Origin: Asterias amurensis
Lineage: Eukaryota > Echinodermata > Asteroidea > Forcipulatida > Asteriidae
Reading direction: 5' to 3'
NCBI RefSeq assembly: GCF_032118995.1
Contig: NC_092656.1
Span: 19,674,965 to 19,738,964 of the forward strand
Length of the DNA: 64,000 nucleotides
Part shown: positions 11,699 to 24,724 of the stretch, piece after piece
How the letters are laid out: the number at the start of each line of letters is the position of its first letter
Position numbering within the stretch: the stretch's first letter is position 1
Notes under the pieces: generated by a model
Database searches by the model: none
What the model saw: the letters and a program-made list of their open reading frames with translations, nothing else
Told to the model about the DNA's origin: nothing
Position numbers and translations under genes: made by a program

Positions 11699-14600
11699 GT
11701 AAGTACAAACATACTAAGCTCAAATTACGCGCTTAGTGATTTTAATTTTGTAACTCTTCTCATTGATGTTAAGCTCCAACTATGAGCTTAGCATTTTGAC
11801 TTACAACCCTATCTCATTGATGTTAGGCTCCAATTCCTTGCTTAGCAGTTTGACTTATAACCCTTATTAACATTGATATTAGTCTCAATTACGCGCTTAG
11901 CGCCTTGTCTTATAACCCCTCTTATATCCATCATAATCCTTAAGCAATGTTGATTACTCCCAAACATAACTTGGATGAGTTTCGAAAATTGAAGGGTTTA
12001 GCTTATTAGTACACCGGACCAAACTGCTGTTGGTTGTTTTGATTCTTAAGAAAGGCTCTTTTTCATAAGGGTGATCTTATTCTACTTTCTTCACATCATC
12101 AAGAAGTAATTCTAGGTCGTATATTAGGTTCTTATATAGTGCTTTATCACACGAGGGGCGTATTAAAGCGCTCAGTGTTTTTTCCTACAAGGTTTGTGAA
12201 GCTAAGTTTTGAAGTATGAGACCTATTCCTTTAATCGACTTGATTCAATCCCGGGTCGTAAAGATGGCTGACTCTATGCCATCTGACATCGGTGGTAGCT
12301 AGCTATGTTACACCTTTCTGTGTGCATACATGTAGATGCCCAACTGATGCCTATTTGCTTTGAAGTTGAGAAATAAACAAGAATGGAGCTATATGTTTTT
12401 CTTTTTGCACAACTGCGATAAAATGTTCCCAAGGCAGTTATGGCTTTGGGGGAACCAAAAGGTCAAAATAAAGATCTATATTTCCCTCAATGTATATTTG
12501 GTTTGCGGTAACACCATGTGTGTATCTACTTGCCAGGTAGAGTTGTTCTTAGGGAACTGTCTTGCTTTATTCTACTGCCGCGGAGTAGATAATCGGAGGT
12601 TCGGGAGACTTCTCAGTTCTGAAAAGAACTGTCCTGCTTTTTAACTATTACCATAAGAATAAAGCAAGACAGTTCCCTAAGAACAACTCTACCTGGCAAG
12701 TAGATACACACATGGTGTTACCGCAAACCAAATATACATTGATACCTCACCATGCAATGCCTCAAATCTTATATATATTTCCCTCTTTAGGATCTTTGAT
12801 AATTTGTCTTTGATGTTACATTTGTAATGCTGGAGGATGCTACATATCTTGTGTGGGTAGACTACATTCATAGGATTTGAGGCATTGCATGGTGGGGTAT
12901 CAATATATGTTTGGTTTGCGGTAACACCATGTGTGTATCTACTTGCCAGGTAAATAAGCCCACTCCTCTTTACCTCTTCAGTCTCCTGACGATGACTAGA
13001 GCAAGCTAGTCGAAACGTTGAGACCAAATCCGAACTGACTCCGCGGCAGTACAGTTATTACGATCCCATAAGCTAAAGTAGTAGTCCAGTCATATTTCTA
13101 TACCATCCGCCCTGGTAATAGTTATAAAGCAGGACAGTTCTTTTCAGAACTGAGAAGTCTCCCGAACCTCCGATTATCTACTCCTCGGCAGTAGAATTAA
13201 GCAAGACATTTCCCTAAGAACAACTCTACCTGGCAAGTAGATACACACATGGTGTTACCGCAAACCAAACATATATAGACTACATTCATTGTACAAACAT
13301 CAAGAAGCATCGCCTTTGTCATTTTGTATTTTCATTCTGGTTTTTTTAAAGCCATTGGACCCTTTCGGTAAACAGTATTGTCCAAGGCCAACACTTCGTG
13401 TCTCACAACCTCTATATCAAATAACAGACCTGTGAAAATTTAGGCTCAATCGGTCATCGGAGTCGGGAGAAAATAACGGGAAAACTCACCCTTGTATCCG
13501 CGCGTTTCGCCGTGTCATGACATGTGTTTAAAATAAATCTGTAATTCTCGCTATCGAGAATTGATATTGTTTTACTGTTTTCGCAAAAAGTTAAGCATTT
13601 CATGGACTAATATTTTAAGAGAAGTCTTTCACCACTATTCTGTAAACCCTGTAAGTTATTTCTAAATCTGTGAACTTTTTTTTTTTTTCCTGTACCGAAA
13701 GGGTCCAATGGCTTTAAAAGCTTGACAGTTATCAAAGAGTGCCTAATATGAAAAGAATTGAAGAAAATATTGACACTTATCAAACTGCCCGGTTGAAAGT
13801 TTCCAAGAAATAAAGTGTATTTAAAAGATTCTACTGTGTGACGACCCCCAAAGGCTATTTTGGCAAACAATGTCCGCAATCTTTCTTCTGACAGAAATTT
13901 TTGTGTCCGAAGGCAAACTTTTAAAAGCTTATTCTGAAGATACTCGTGTTTTCAGGTTTTGGTTCACATCGACTTCATTCAAACCCTATGTGTATATTTC
14001 TTTTAAAATGAGCTTTGCATCCCTTCAGGTAAATTAAGAAGTTACACAAACATTAATTGAGATTATTTTGAAATTGACGTTTCTTTTTGTCAGTTAATTT
14101 TGCTTTTAAGGTCTGTGTGGGTCCAGACAGAACACCTCGGGTTAGTTTTACTCGTAACTTGTTTTAAACCACTAGAATATTACTTTCAAACTTGTAATTT
14201 TTAATCAAATTGTTCTGGTCTTAATTTTTTACTGAGAGGTGAGTTTGTGGTTTGTGACATCATGTTTTGCTTATTGATTTAGATTGAGTCTTTGGAAATT
14301 CATCTTACGACCAGTTTGACACACGCAACTTTTTATGAAATGGCTCTTTGTTCTCACAAGTATTGTTGAGTTTTGTATAATTAGTTTTATTTGTTTCAAC
14401 AAAACCTCGTAAAATTGATAAGATAATTATATAATGCAGTTCTGAACCTATCAAAACCATGTAAAGTTGTATGAGCTTTAATGATTGTGGGTTAGCTATC
14501 ATAACAAAAAACATGTCATACTAAAAACTAATTTTTTTTTTAGAAATGAGAAAATGGGAATTTGCGCAACGGTACAAATGTTGACATTACAATTTATCAC

Positions 14601-17600
14601 AAGCTTGTAAAAAGTGCAATAATAGAAAAATCATAGGACTGAACAATTCAAAACATCTGCTGGTATAGGAAACGGGTAGAACGTCATTTTCATGGCGACG
14701 TCTGTTTTGTAAAAAAGCGTCTGCATCTGATGTAAGATTAATTGATGGGGCTCATTCCTGATTAGGTGCACTGTACTTTGCAGGGAAATTCCCTATAGAG
14801 GGTTTTCCATCACGGCTTGTCGCACTTCGATATCAGTCGAAGACTCCATGTATTCCTGTAGGAGGCTCGTCCGATCAGCTGATTAGTGATAGAATAATAG
14901 ATCTGTATCAAACTGATGCCATATTGTCCAATCAATGTAAATAAGTCAGGTCTGGAGAGGGAAAACAAGGCCTTGAGTTGCATTGCTGTGGTTACCGGCT
15001 GTCGGGGCTGCCATCGCGACTGCCACTCCCGGGTAGGCCTTGCAAGCCACAGCCGCAAGTGCCATCCCTAGCCGAACAATGTCCCCCAGTTACAAGTCCG
15101 TCGCCTTTCGAGACGGATGGAGGCCTACTACTACTATTTCTGGGCCCAATTTCATAGAGTTGCTTGAGCACAAAAAGCTTTTAAGTACAACAAAACCTTG
15201 CTTGCTAAGTTACCAGCCAAAATGCCATGTCATGTGTCGTACATGTAACGGGTATCCTGCATATTTTGTCTGAGGAGAAAATTGTAAAGGAATATTTTCT
15301 GCTTAGCAGCTAATTGAAAATGGGCCCAGGTAGCAGGTTAGTGAGCATAACTCCCTTACACAATGAGCGTATCAATTTGGCACCTATTCCTAAACGCTGA
15401 GAAATGTGACTGTAAAATAGACGATGTGACCTCTGACGTCACTCGAAAACCATAACATGATTCGTGCTTATACCGCCGGGCAAAACCTTTGTGTTTTGGC
15501 AGCCAGCTAGAAAGTGTATGCAATCTTACCATGACTACGCGTCTTTTTGACCGGCGAAACATGTCGTATACAGTGTTTTTTCAACAAAGGCGGTTTGAAT
15601 GTAAACATGGGTCACATCGTCTATAGAATTCCATATTAACCGGAGCCATGAAATTTAGCTCAGTCTGGCCCCTTTAGGGTGTAATTAAAACCAGCATTCA
15701 TAATTGTTATTGCAGTAAGGGAACCAGATGAATTTGGTTGCAGTCTAGTGTTTACAGCCTTTTCTATTGGACGTCATTTTCACAACAAATTCTCCCACTT
15801 GAATCATTTGATCACATACTTTGGTTCATCAGAAAAAATAGAAAAATCTATGTTTAATTTTTTTTTAAACTTAGGCCTCCATCACCATAGATTAGATTTT
15901 ATAAAAATATAAAAGAAACAAAAGTAAACGAAACCCTTCCAGAAACCATGTTGATTAAATTGATAAAATTTACCATAATTTCGATGCATCAAGATACTGG
16001 CTTGAAATAATTATTAAGCATAGTCAACCAAGTGTGTAGCAATTTAAATTAATATTATTTTCTGGTATAAAAAGGAAAATTATTCCTAAACAGCTATCTT
16101 ACTTTTCTGCAGTGAAATAGACATATTTATTTAATTACTGCAAGATTTTATGAAGGCCTACACTCAACATAATGTAACAATACATTTGGTTTAAATTCAA
16201 GCATCCCCCAAAGCTTTGATGTATTGATTGGAGTATACCTTCTACCATGCTCAAGAAAGGATTTGCTAATTGGAAACAGTAACTACGTATTTCTGCCATT
16301 GCTTATAATTTCTGAATTGTATAAACTATAAGACCTAAATTACTACAGATAATAAAATGTTATATTTATGAGAGCACCGGGATGACAATAATATTAATTT
16401 ATCCTCAATAGTATAAAAGACATATTTCACACAAAAAGTCAAGGATTAGTGTATATTGGTAGCAAAAAATGGAGATTGCTTTTTTGTTCAAAAGACTCTT
16501 TAATAAAGCTTTTTGATTGCAATGATATCAATCCTCTGTTTTCATCAGAGAAAAAAAGGTTTGGTTTAATTGAAAACTCTCATCATATTTTGCCTCTACC
16601 CATGTTCCCATAAACCTTATAAAAGGTACCGGGGGATGGGGGGATGCTAAACACAACAAAGGCTTCTCCGGGCTGTGTATCTTAGACAGTCGGCCGTTTC
16701 CGCAACGAGTCAATCTTATCTACTTGCTATCTCACGATTTCTTGGCCGAGAATTTTCCAGCTGGCTTGGTCTGTGTTTCATGAATGTGTCTAGCTCTTTA
16801 TTACATTCAAGCGAGGACGTTTGTGGCGGTTGAATCAGTCAGAAATGCAAGGCGGGGAAAATCTTGTTAAAGTGAAAGAGCTCAATCAAGAGAAAGAAGG
16901 GGATTTTGTTTTCAATTGGAACAGTTGCTAACTTGGTTGACCATGCCTGATTTAACTTGTTCATTTCTTAATCGGATAATTGTGCCAATGGTCTGCAGTG
17001 TCTGGTTAACATGTATTGGGTGTTCTGGTGTTTGGTAAGACCTGGAAAGGATTTCTGTTAAATGGCTTGTTTAGAAGAAAGTTCTTTGACAAAATCTTCA
17101 GAGGAATTGATAAGACAAATTAGTTAAACCATATTGCATTTAAACAAAACTTTTGGGTTAGTGTTTAATGGCACTGGGCACATTAATTTTGGTAATTACT
17201 CAAAATATATATAGTAGCTTGAAAACTAACTCGATAACGAGTAATGGAGAGCTGTTGCTAGTATAAAACAATGTGAGAAACAGCTCCCTCTGAATTTGAG
17301 AAAGAGTATTTCTCACTAAAATATTTATTTGAATATGAGAAAGACTCAAGGCCTGAAGCCTCACTCTGTCATCTGAAAGCACAGCAATTTGTAAGGTTTT
17401 TTTTTGCTTTTGCAATTTCAATGACCAAATGAGCCCAAATTTTCACGGATTTGTCAATTTATGCATTTGTTGGGATACATCAAGTGAGATAACTGGTCTT
17501 TGACGTTGCCATTAAGTGTAATATGGAGAGAAATCGTGTTATGTTCCCTTTGTATGCAGAGTTAATATAGTCACTAATTCTCATTCATACTTAACGTTGG

Positions 17601-20600
17601 ATCATTCTAAATTCTGTTACAGCCGACTCTCTATTTAACCTTCAGGTTTGTGTATAGTGGTTGGTCGTAGCATGCTAAAGGTCTTAAACTGACCTTACCT
17701 AATACAAGCACTAATCATACAATATGACCACGTACCACTTAAATTAGCAAGCTCATATTACCACGCAAATCATGTTTTATACATGGCCTTCATTAGATAG
17801 ATCATCCATAATGTATTTTAGTACAGCACTACTCGGACTGTAGCAATTTCAATGTAGTACTTGTGTTTAAATGTCAATATGGCGGCACAAATCTTGTGTA
17901 AGAGCTGACAACAACTTGCATTTTTTTTTTTAAATCATCTGACAGATCTAATTACCTACAATAAATACACGTTGAAAGTTATTTTGTTTGTTCTGTTATG
18001 CATCACTGAAACCCAATTAGTGAAAGTTGAATTTATGTTGATGCATGTTTCATGGTACAAAGTGCAAGATTGGAAAACATCAGAGTGTGATACTTATTCA
18101 TCAAGTCATTCTTCGGCTATACGGGGATGTCATTTTGTCTCATATCAATGGCATCTCTTAGAGTTGCTAGGAAAATTATTCAAGTACAGTTGCTAGGTTC
18201 AAAGCTTCCTTTAACTTTGCACATTTTGAGTGTGTATACTAGCCCTGTATAATTCCTCTTGCGTCTTCAATGATTGATCTCTGTCATTGCACATTCAAAA
18301 CTCGACCACATCATTACACATTCAAAACCCGACCACATCATTACTCTTCAAGGACTTACCCCTTACCTCTCTTACTTTTTAACTTGTCCCTTCCACCAGG
18401 GCCCTTTTACCTGGAATCATTTGTTTCTTTTAATTTATTCTGGTTGTGAAGCCAAGGACTCTCAGAAAAGCAAACTTCATCACTGTACTAACCAAGGACC
18501 CTGGAGAGAAGACAAGGAAAGAAGTTTCAATTTTAGATGTGGGAGGAAAATCTCAGAGAAGTATTCCAGGGAAAGCCCACGCAGTAAGGTAGAGCCTTAA
18601 AACAAAAATCCATATAGTGCCCCTGGAGTGATATAAACCAGGGTCCTAGAGGTGGAGGGCGAGGAAAGATACCACTTCACCGAGCTATCATGTATTCAAG
18701 TACAGCATTGTTTCCCCTAAGCTTCTATGATGTAAGGCTTTATAGGCCGAGGTTTTTACTGATGAAGAGGTTTTGCTGATTATTTCAACTTTCCTATCCA
18801 AATTAGTGTTGCTTGGTGCTTTCTTGGATATTTATCAAATATATTAGAAGGTCGGAGCAGTTGTTGCACTTTAAATATTATTATTAATACTCCTCTTGGG
18901 AATAGTCCACTTCTCATTCCCCCCCCCTTACCAATCACTCATTCCCTTCCTAATGGCTTTATAAAAGCAGCTATTTTATCACTCACTCCAATCTTACAAT
19001 GTATTGATGGCTACAGCTTTCTCTAGAAAACAAGGCAAAACTAAAAAGATTTGGTTCACTTTCCCGGAGCCAAAGTCCAGTTGAGTAAATAGTCCTTTTA
19101 GTGCCACCTTTCAAATTGTACACGTACTTGGCTTTAATGGAGCATTTTCTGTGAACTTAAAGTACGGTCTCAGTACTCAAACGGAATCAGGGGAAAGGAT
19201 GGGAAGCAGGTCAAGCTTAAAGATAAAGAAGACAAGAGAGTAGATTTTTGATCCCATTAAAAGAGTCTGGCACGAAAGACCAGCTGTATTGACCTCGGCG
19301 AATTGATATGTTTGGCGGAGATGTTTCTCTTTCCTTGCAGTTTGCGCTTTTTGGGGGTTGTGATATCTTAGGGCCATGTCGGAATTGGCGGCTACGGCTA
19401 TGGCTGGATCACTGCTTCATCATGTGTTGAAGTATAGGACATCCTTAGCAACACCCTTAGCCACAGTCATAGATCTAAGCCGTAGCCGCCAATTGGATAC
19501 GATGGCCTTAAAACCATTGTGACTCTTTTTAGAATAAAGGCCCGTTTATAGTCGGTCGCGCGATGGTCGCGCGATGGAAATCTTGACGCGCAATCATAAA
19601 AAGACACAGTTTTTAGGCCTCAGTCTCAAGATCGCGCGCAAGATTTCCATCGCACGACCATCGCGCGACCGACTATAAACCGGCCTTTAGAGGAGGAATA
19701 AGATTATTGAGTCTGACCTAAAAGCTTATGATGATGTTTTCCCTTCGCAGATGTTGAATGCTACACTGAAAAGCTCTTACATGTATATGTCTCAACTTAC
19801 AGTTGCTATAATCTTACTTTCCGAGCTGGGAAAAAATGTCTTATTAACTCCCTTTTTGTAAGAGGATATTGGGTTCCAATAAAAAATTGCTGTTGACTGT
19901 GTACTCTATGACTGGCACACTGTATCTTAGGTCATTCTGTTCTTGAGGATGGACACCTTTTTTTTCCCCAGGGCTTTGTAAAAAGAAATTTCTTTGATTA
20001 TATCTTTACCGATTTTTGTGTGTGGGAGAGGAGGCAAATTGCATAGATTTATTGAATTGAATAGTTGCTGCTGATTTGATTCTGGAGTTTCCTCTTTCAC
20101 ACATCAATGTTTCGTCTTTTCAGTTTCTCTCTGCGTGGGTGGCCGGGGGTAGGGATACTGTCTCTTAGAGTTCCAATCTTTCCTGTTTTTCTTCTTTATT
20201 CTTTTCATTTGATGAGGAGAACAAAAGAGGGCAGTCTTTCCCAATCAATGACTCTATTGTCTGATCACCTCCTAGTCTTGGTCCAAGATGTTACTATCTT
20301 ATACAAGATAGGTGAATTCTTTAAGGTGAATTCTCTTTAGTGCATTAAAGCGTTAGTCGTTAATGTTTCATACAAATGGAGCATTTGTTGTTTACACAAA
20401 AGTATCTTCGGCTATTTGATTTGTGAATACATGTATATTTTGAACGTCTGTGGATGATTGTTTGTGATGCTTCATTAATTACTTACGTATTTTTCTTCTG
20501 GGTCAGGCGTTCTATTCAATATGCATAAAGATTAAGATGACAACTCTCCTTATTCTGAAGAAGTTACTGCTCCCATCTTATAAAACCCTAAGCTCCTTCA

Positions 20601-23600
20601 ACTGTGAGTTATCGGAAGGAAAAGGTTAATTAATCTAAAGCTTTGTGTAAGAAACATCTTTATAATCACATGAGCACACATCCGTACAGCGAGCTAATTA
20701 TATCTTAAGATCCGCGCTTGGCTGAGTATAAGTGTCCTCCTAGACTAGCTTAACTCGATTTAAGATCAAATTACAACCTCGTTAGAAACTGATGCACTGC
20801 AAAGATAAGTCAGTCTCATTCCTTCACTCCTGTGAATATCTATGTGGGGATATTGGCTGAGGTTTGGGTCTGATGGTTTGACGAGGTTGCACCTTTGAGA
20901 TTGTGGTGTCGACGAGGGAAGGAAGCCCAAGGATGCTGTGATGATTTCATGGCCGTCGGCCGTCTGTCCAGGAGATGAATCATACACCTTGACATTACAA
21001 GTTCGCACCCCACGGCAGAATGATGTGCATAAATTAGCAGGTACCTAGTCACCTTTTCTTGGAGATAAGAAAGTCAAAATTATGACAAATGGCTGATCTT
21101 GAGATATCATGTTACTACCAAGAAAAGGAATCAAGAAGATGTCAAAAAAAAAAACGTTGAGATTATCCAGATGCAGAACATGAAGGATAAGTTTCAGAAG
21201 TGATAAATATTTATGGATGGTCTGTAAATCATGTTTTAAATTTATTTGGCTTTGTATCTCTTGGGGATGTGTTGTTAATCATATTTCACCGGGAAGGGGG
21301 AGGGGGCATAACAAATCTTACTGCTCCTCGGGTAAGGTACACTACATAACAAATTGAACTCTGCAGTTAATATAAGACATTTAAAACATGAATGTGTGAC
21401 CTTTTTCAAATGCTTCCCAGCTCTAAAGGACTTATCTCAAATGGGATGACTTTCTAGCGGTATACAGCACGCACAATAGTCTCTCCACTCTGCATTATTA
21501 AGAATGTTGAGTGGAAGTGGGTGTTAAGCATGAAGCCTTGCTGCTACTGTTCAGTTGAAGAAATAATGAGCCTAGTCTGAGAGACCTAGCTGTGCCTTAG
21601 AGACCCGCCTTGAAGACCTGCCTCGGCCCAAGACGCTGGAGCCCTGACAGCCTCCAGACCAGATTTCAATCTCATCTAGAAATCCAGCCAATTCTATTTA
21701 CAATCAGAAAAAATTCATCATCTTAAAGACGCGTGTATGATTTGCATGAGGCAATAGCTTCTGCACCATTACCAATGTTTGGTTTCTTTTACCGTTTCTC
21801 ATGGGTCCCTGTTATATTGATCCCTAAATTTTAAAGTGGAAATTCTTGGTTGAATTGACATGGAATTACCCTAATGTAAAGTAGAGCTTGATTTAGTTTC
21901 ATTCCTTTCACTTTATCGCAACCTCATGAAAATTCTCATCAAATGGCTTTAATCAATCCTCAAAACTATTACTTCCGCTAAAAATGTCACCATGCCTGAT
22001 ATTCAACAATTATTGATGATTGCTTTTTTTCTGTTAGATCTTATTGCATAGGAGTAATTGATCAGCAAGTATATTAATAAAGGCACACAGTCACGTTCAT
22101 ATATGAGATTCCGACGACCAAGAGAAGCGATATGGAACATTCTACCATCCGACATTGAATGATCATTTCATTTTCCTCTTGGAATTATGACATACTGGCG
22201 AGGAGCTTACAACTCCTCACGTCAGGCAAACATAATTGCATTCCAGCTCGCCCATGTCTGTTTTTCTATGTTCCTACATTCTCATATTCCCCCCTCTCCC
22301 TCCTGATCCGTCGTCGAGAGAGCAAGGTTGAATCAAAATCTACCTGGATATTTGAAATGTCAGAGTTTGCTGAACGTTGCAATGACAACAGTGGGTTCTA
22401 AACATGGTCGTCTTTGATTGTGTCATCATTCAATGTATACAGAATCCCTGTAGTCTCTTGTGATGTTTTGCTATCGTCTCCGTCCCCCAAACAAAATGAG
22501 AAAAAGATGTGGCTGAAATCACTGGGGAGGTCGAGTCACATTGTGTTTCATTGAAGGAATCAATTCTGTTTTAAGATTGTGCTTAATGTATAAAAATGAA
22601 AAAGCAAGAAGTGGATAAAAGATTTTTGAAACATCAAATGCTGAAAAGCACTGAGTGTTTGTGGTTGATATTAAAAGGGGTCTATAAATACCATGTTCAT
22701 TTTACCTTGATTGTGTCTTGCCATTACTACCCAAATCTTAAACAACCCTAGAGGATATTTTTGTAGGTGTTCGGCCAACAGCAAAACTGCACTTTATTTT
22801 GTATTGTATTGTACTTTTATATCCGTAGTTTACTTTAATTAAGTGTTCGTGCAATATGTGCACCAACACCTTGTTTTTGTACTGATTTTTTTGTTTTTTT
22901 TTTCCTTTTCCCTGAAGTTTGTCTGCAAGATTTTTAAGAAAGTAAAGGTTCTTGAACCTTTACATGTAGTTAGACTTTTACTTGATGAATAGTTGTAATT
23001 GCAACTTTTTCATGATGATGACAGTGACGTCAACAAAAACTTAAGTCTAGTTTGAAACTTTCAGAAGAAAAACACGTTTTAAAAAGCAGAGTTGTTCCTT
23101 TTATACTGGATGTTAAAAGCCATTTTTATTGTTTCCATGTAATAGGCCTATTGTCAATTATTTGACGACACACTATTTAATTCTTCACAGGGGGAGGGAT
23201 GGTAGTCTTCATTTAGAAATGAATGAGGAAAAAAAACCTGCACCATATTAAACAGCAAAGTAAACCATATTAAATTCTCATCCAGTCAAATGGATCGGTG
23301 TGATACTTTCAATCGTTCGGTATTAAGGGGGGTAAACCCCCCTGTAAATTGCAAGTAGTATCCAACACCCAGTTAAATACACTATAGGTTGTAGCACTCT
23401 TTGTGAAGTTGGCTGCACTCTAGAAAGACAGCTCACATGTATGACCGTACCAATTCAGGAAAGGTTCAAGGAATTAAGATCACAAGACAAGATTGCCTTG
23501 GCGTCGTGACATAAAAACTCTAGCAGAAAGATTTGTAGAAGGTTTTTTTTGTGTGTGATCCTTGTGTGGGCTGAGATTACTCTCATTTTTCTCACGGAGG

Positions 23601-24724
23601 GAGAATGAACTATGACGTCTCTGTGTCTTTTTCTTGTGATAATATTCTCCGAGATCTGCTCTTCAGGAAAAAAGCTTGTCTTTTGTTGGGTGATAAAGTC
23701 TTAAAGGAACACGTTGCCTTGGATCGGTCGAGTTGGTCTTTGAAAAGCGTTCTGTTACCGTTTGTTATAAAATCGGTATGGTTAGAAAGATATTGTAAAA
23801 GTAGAATACAATGATCTACACAAATATGCCTCGAAACTGCGTGGTTTTCGTTTTACCTTGCGAAAAACACGGTCGGCCATTTATGGGAGTCAAAAATTTG
23901 ACTCCCATAAATGGCCGACCGTGTTAGTTCGCGACGTAAAATGAAACCGGTGTAATTTTGAGTGATACTTGTGTGGATCATTGTATTCTACTTTTAAAAC
24001 ATCTTTCTAACCATATACATTTCATAACAAACGCTTTCAAACGCTTTTCGTAGACCAACTCGTCCAATCCAAGGCAACATGTTCCTTTAAATGTTGACTC
24101 AATTCTGTGGACTACCATAACTTCTTAATGAGATTAATATCACAAACATCCCTGAATGGTTTCTTGAATAAAGCTGCACCCCCCCCCCAAAAAAAAACAA
24201 AAAAACTTGACATTTTGAAATTAAGTTTGAGAAATATTTTTACTATTTGCTGACAAACATTTGTGAGTTATTGCCCACAGTTTCGTTTTATAAGTTAAAG
24301 TAAATAAACAAGTTCGTTTTTCAGTATTTTATTTTTCAGTATCTTTATAATTTTGATTTTGTTTTACAATTTATTATGGTATCATTTGGACTGAGTACAG
24401 TATCCAACAAACAATCTTTATATGTGACAAATCTAATGTTGTTTGAAGAAAAAAAACATGGATGATTTGCAGAGGTTTTCTAAAGCAAGACGCAACTTAG
24501 AAACTCTCCTAAAAAAGACAAGGCGTACCCTCTCTTTAGTAAGTGACCTTTTTTATCTTTTGAATCAACAGACAACCCAAGATCTAAGACAGCAGCTTCT
24601 GAAAGATGGCTTCCGATTGGACGAAATACCTGACGATGAAGAGCTGGATCTCATACCACCTCGACCAATGAATGAACGATGTATTTGTTGTCAAACAACC
24701 CAAGTAACGTGCTCTATTCAGTGA
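11653..24724 (+). CDS. FAM219: FAM219-family protein, last two coding exons (5' partial gene)
   Basis: Exons 11653-11698 and 24572-24724 join in phase to give about 66 C-terminal residues. The last exon reads LLKDGFRLDEIPDDEELDL, then IPPRP and a short tail with a CxCC-type cysteine cluster (CICC) ending in IQ; this block is the hallmark of FAM219A/FAM219B. The preceding 46-nt exon encodes EDEFDIVALSSAPSQ, an acidic-to-serine stretch at the place where the family has a DSDDDFD...SS segment. FAM219 proteins are small, conserved in animals and of unknown biochemical function. The 12.9 kb intron holds only repeats. The 5' exons (the basic segment and the conserved segment before the acidic motif) were not found in 1-11652, so the gene probably starts further left or has very diverged early exons. 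It is tail-to-tail with the coiled-coil gene at 33983. I cannot tell A from B. Confidence 0.85.
11718..11935. repeat. Diverged tandem repeat, about 63-bp unit, three copies
   Basis: The unit contains GCGCTTAG...TTTGACTTATAACCC...CATTGATGTTAGGCTCCAA. It starts 20 bp after the FAM219 exon donor. Confidence 0.7.
12489..12741. repeat. Inverted repeat with about 83-bp arms
   Basis: Arm 12489-12572 (CAATGTATATTTGGTTTGCG...) returns in reverse complement at 12658-12741 almost without mismatch. An 85-bp spacer lies between them. Confidence 0.85.
12742..13267. mobile_element. Composite repeat made of inverted copies of the preceding element
   Basis: A second palindrome (GATACCTCACCATGCAATGC at 12741 against 12880-12903) is followed by a sense copy of the arm (12906-12950). 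Then come a unique block with GTCGAAACGTTGAGACC and an inverted copy of the whole 12485-12652 segment at 13118-13267. A partial, older copy of the family lies at 51188-51430. Its transposon class is unknown. Confidence 0.7.
13346..13717 (+). mobile_element. Family B element, copy 2
   Basis: Full length from TTAAAGCCATTGGACCCTTT to GGGTCCAATGGCTTTAA, with the internal palindrome AATTCTCGCTATCGAGAATT. Confidence 0.88.
15142..15327. mobile_element. GGGCCCAATTTCA palindromic element, copy 1
   Basis: It begins GGGCCCAATTTCATAGAG and ends TGAAAATGGGCCC, with GCTTAGCAG-type subterminal motifs. Other copies are at 26127, 32772 and 57857. Confidence 0.75.
17166..17520 (+). mobile_element. Family A element, copy 4 (old, diverged)
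   Basis: The order of blocks is that of family A (GGTAATTACTCAAAATA, AACAGCTCCCTCTGAA, TTTTCACGGATTTGT), but both ends and the hairpin are eroded. Confidence 0.75.
18435..18600 (+). repeat. Interspersed repeat related to 56967-57290
   Basis: ATTCTGGTTGTGAAGCCAAG, GAGAAGACAAGGAAAGAAG and TATTCCAGGGAAA blocks recur at 56967 onward. No class assigned. Confidence 0.6.
19373..19505. mobile_element. Palindrome with GGCGGCTACGGCT ends
   Basis: ATTGGCGGCTACGGCTATGG at the left faces CCGTAGCCGCCAATTGG at the right. Relatives are at 28130-28230, 28495-28600 and 41049-41150, where the outer ends read GGCTGTGTCTGA. Confidence 0.7.
19540..19686. mobile_element. GC-rich palindrome with GGTCGCGCGATGG repeats
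   Basis: GCCCGTTTATAGTCGGTCGC at the left is answered by CGACCGACTATAAACCGGCC at the right. CpG content is far above the surroundings. Confidence 0.8.
19690..23700. other. FAM219 intron, no clear feature
   Basis: Open frames here have no recognisable motif or paired splice sites. 21566-21662 is a local GC-rich, AGACCTGCC-type stretch of unknown meaning. Confidence 0.5.
23701..24090. mobile_element. Family C inverted-repeat element, copy 1
   Basis: It runs from TTAAAGGAACACGTTGCCTT to CAAGGCAACATGTTCCTTTA. A perfect 56-bp palindrome (27-bp arms, 2-nt spacer) lies at 23868-23923. A second copy is at 42954-43343. Confidence 0.88.
24572..24724 (+). CDS. FAM219: FAM219 last coding exon
   Basis: The acceptor is TTTTGAATCAACAG. 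Fifty codons follow, from TTQDLRQQLLKDG through the DEIPDDEELDLIPP block to CSIQ and TGA at 24722. The frame is also open upstream to 24443, but that stretch is intronic: it precedes a good acceptor and does not resemble the family. Confidence 0.9.
   Translation, partial: TTQDLRQQLLKDGFRLDEIPDDEELDLIPPRPMNERCICCQTTQVTCSIQ

Larger units (their letters stand above)
13720..19370. other. FAM219 intron, mostly unique AT-rich DNA
   Basis: Apart from the elements at 15142, 17166 and 18435, no coding or structured feature is visible. Confidence 0.55.

Noticed and set aside
12981..13025. Hammerhead-ribozyme-like sequence CTGACGA...GAAAC
   Set aside because: The CUGANGA and GAAA boxes with a paired stem II are present and GTCTC/GAGAC could pair. 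However, there is no stem III or cleavage triplet between GAAA and the closing strand, so it cannot be a working hammerhead.
24474..24538. Possible small exon before the last FAM219 exon
   Set aside because: It has an AG and a GTAAGT, but the intron to the next exon would be about 33 nt, too short, and its translation does not resemble FAM219.
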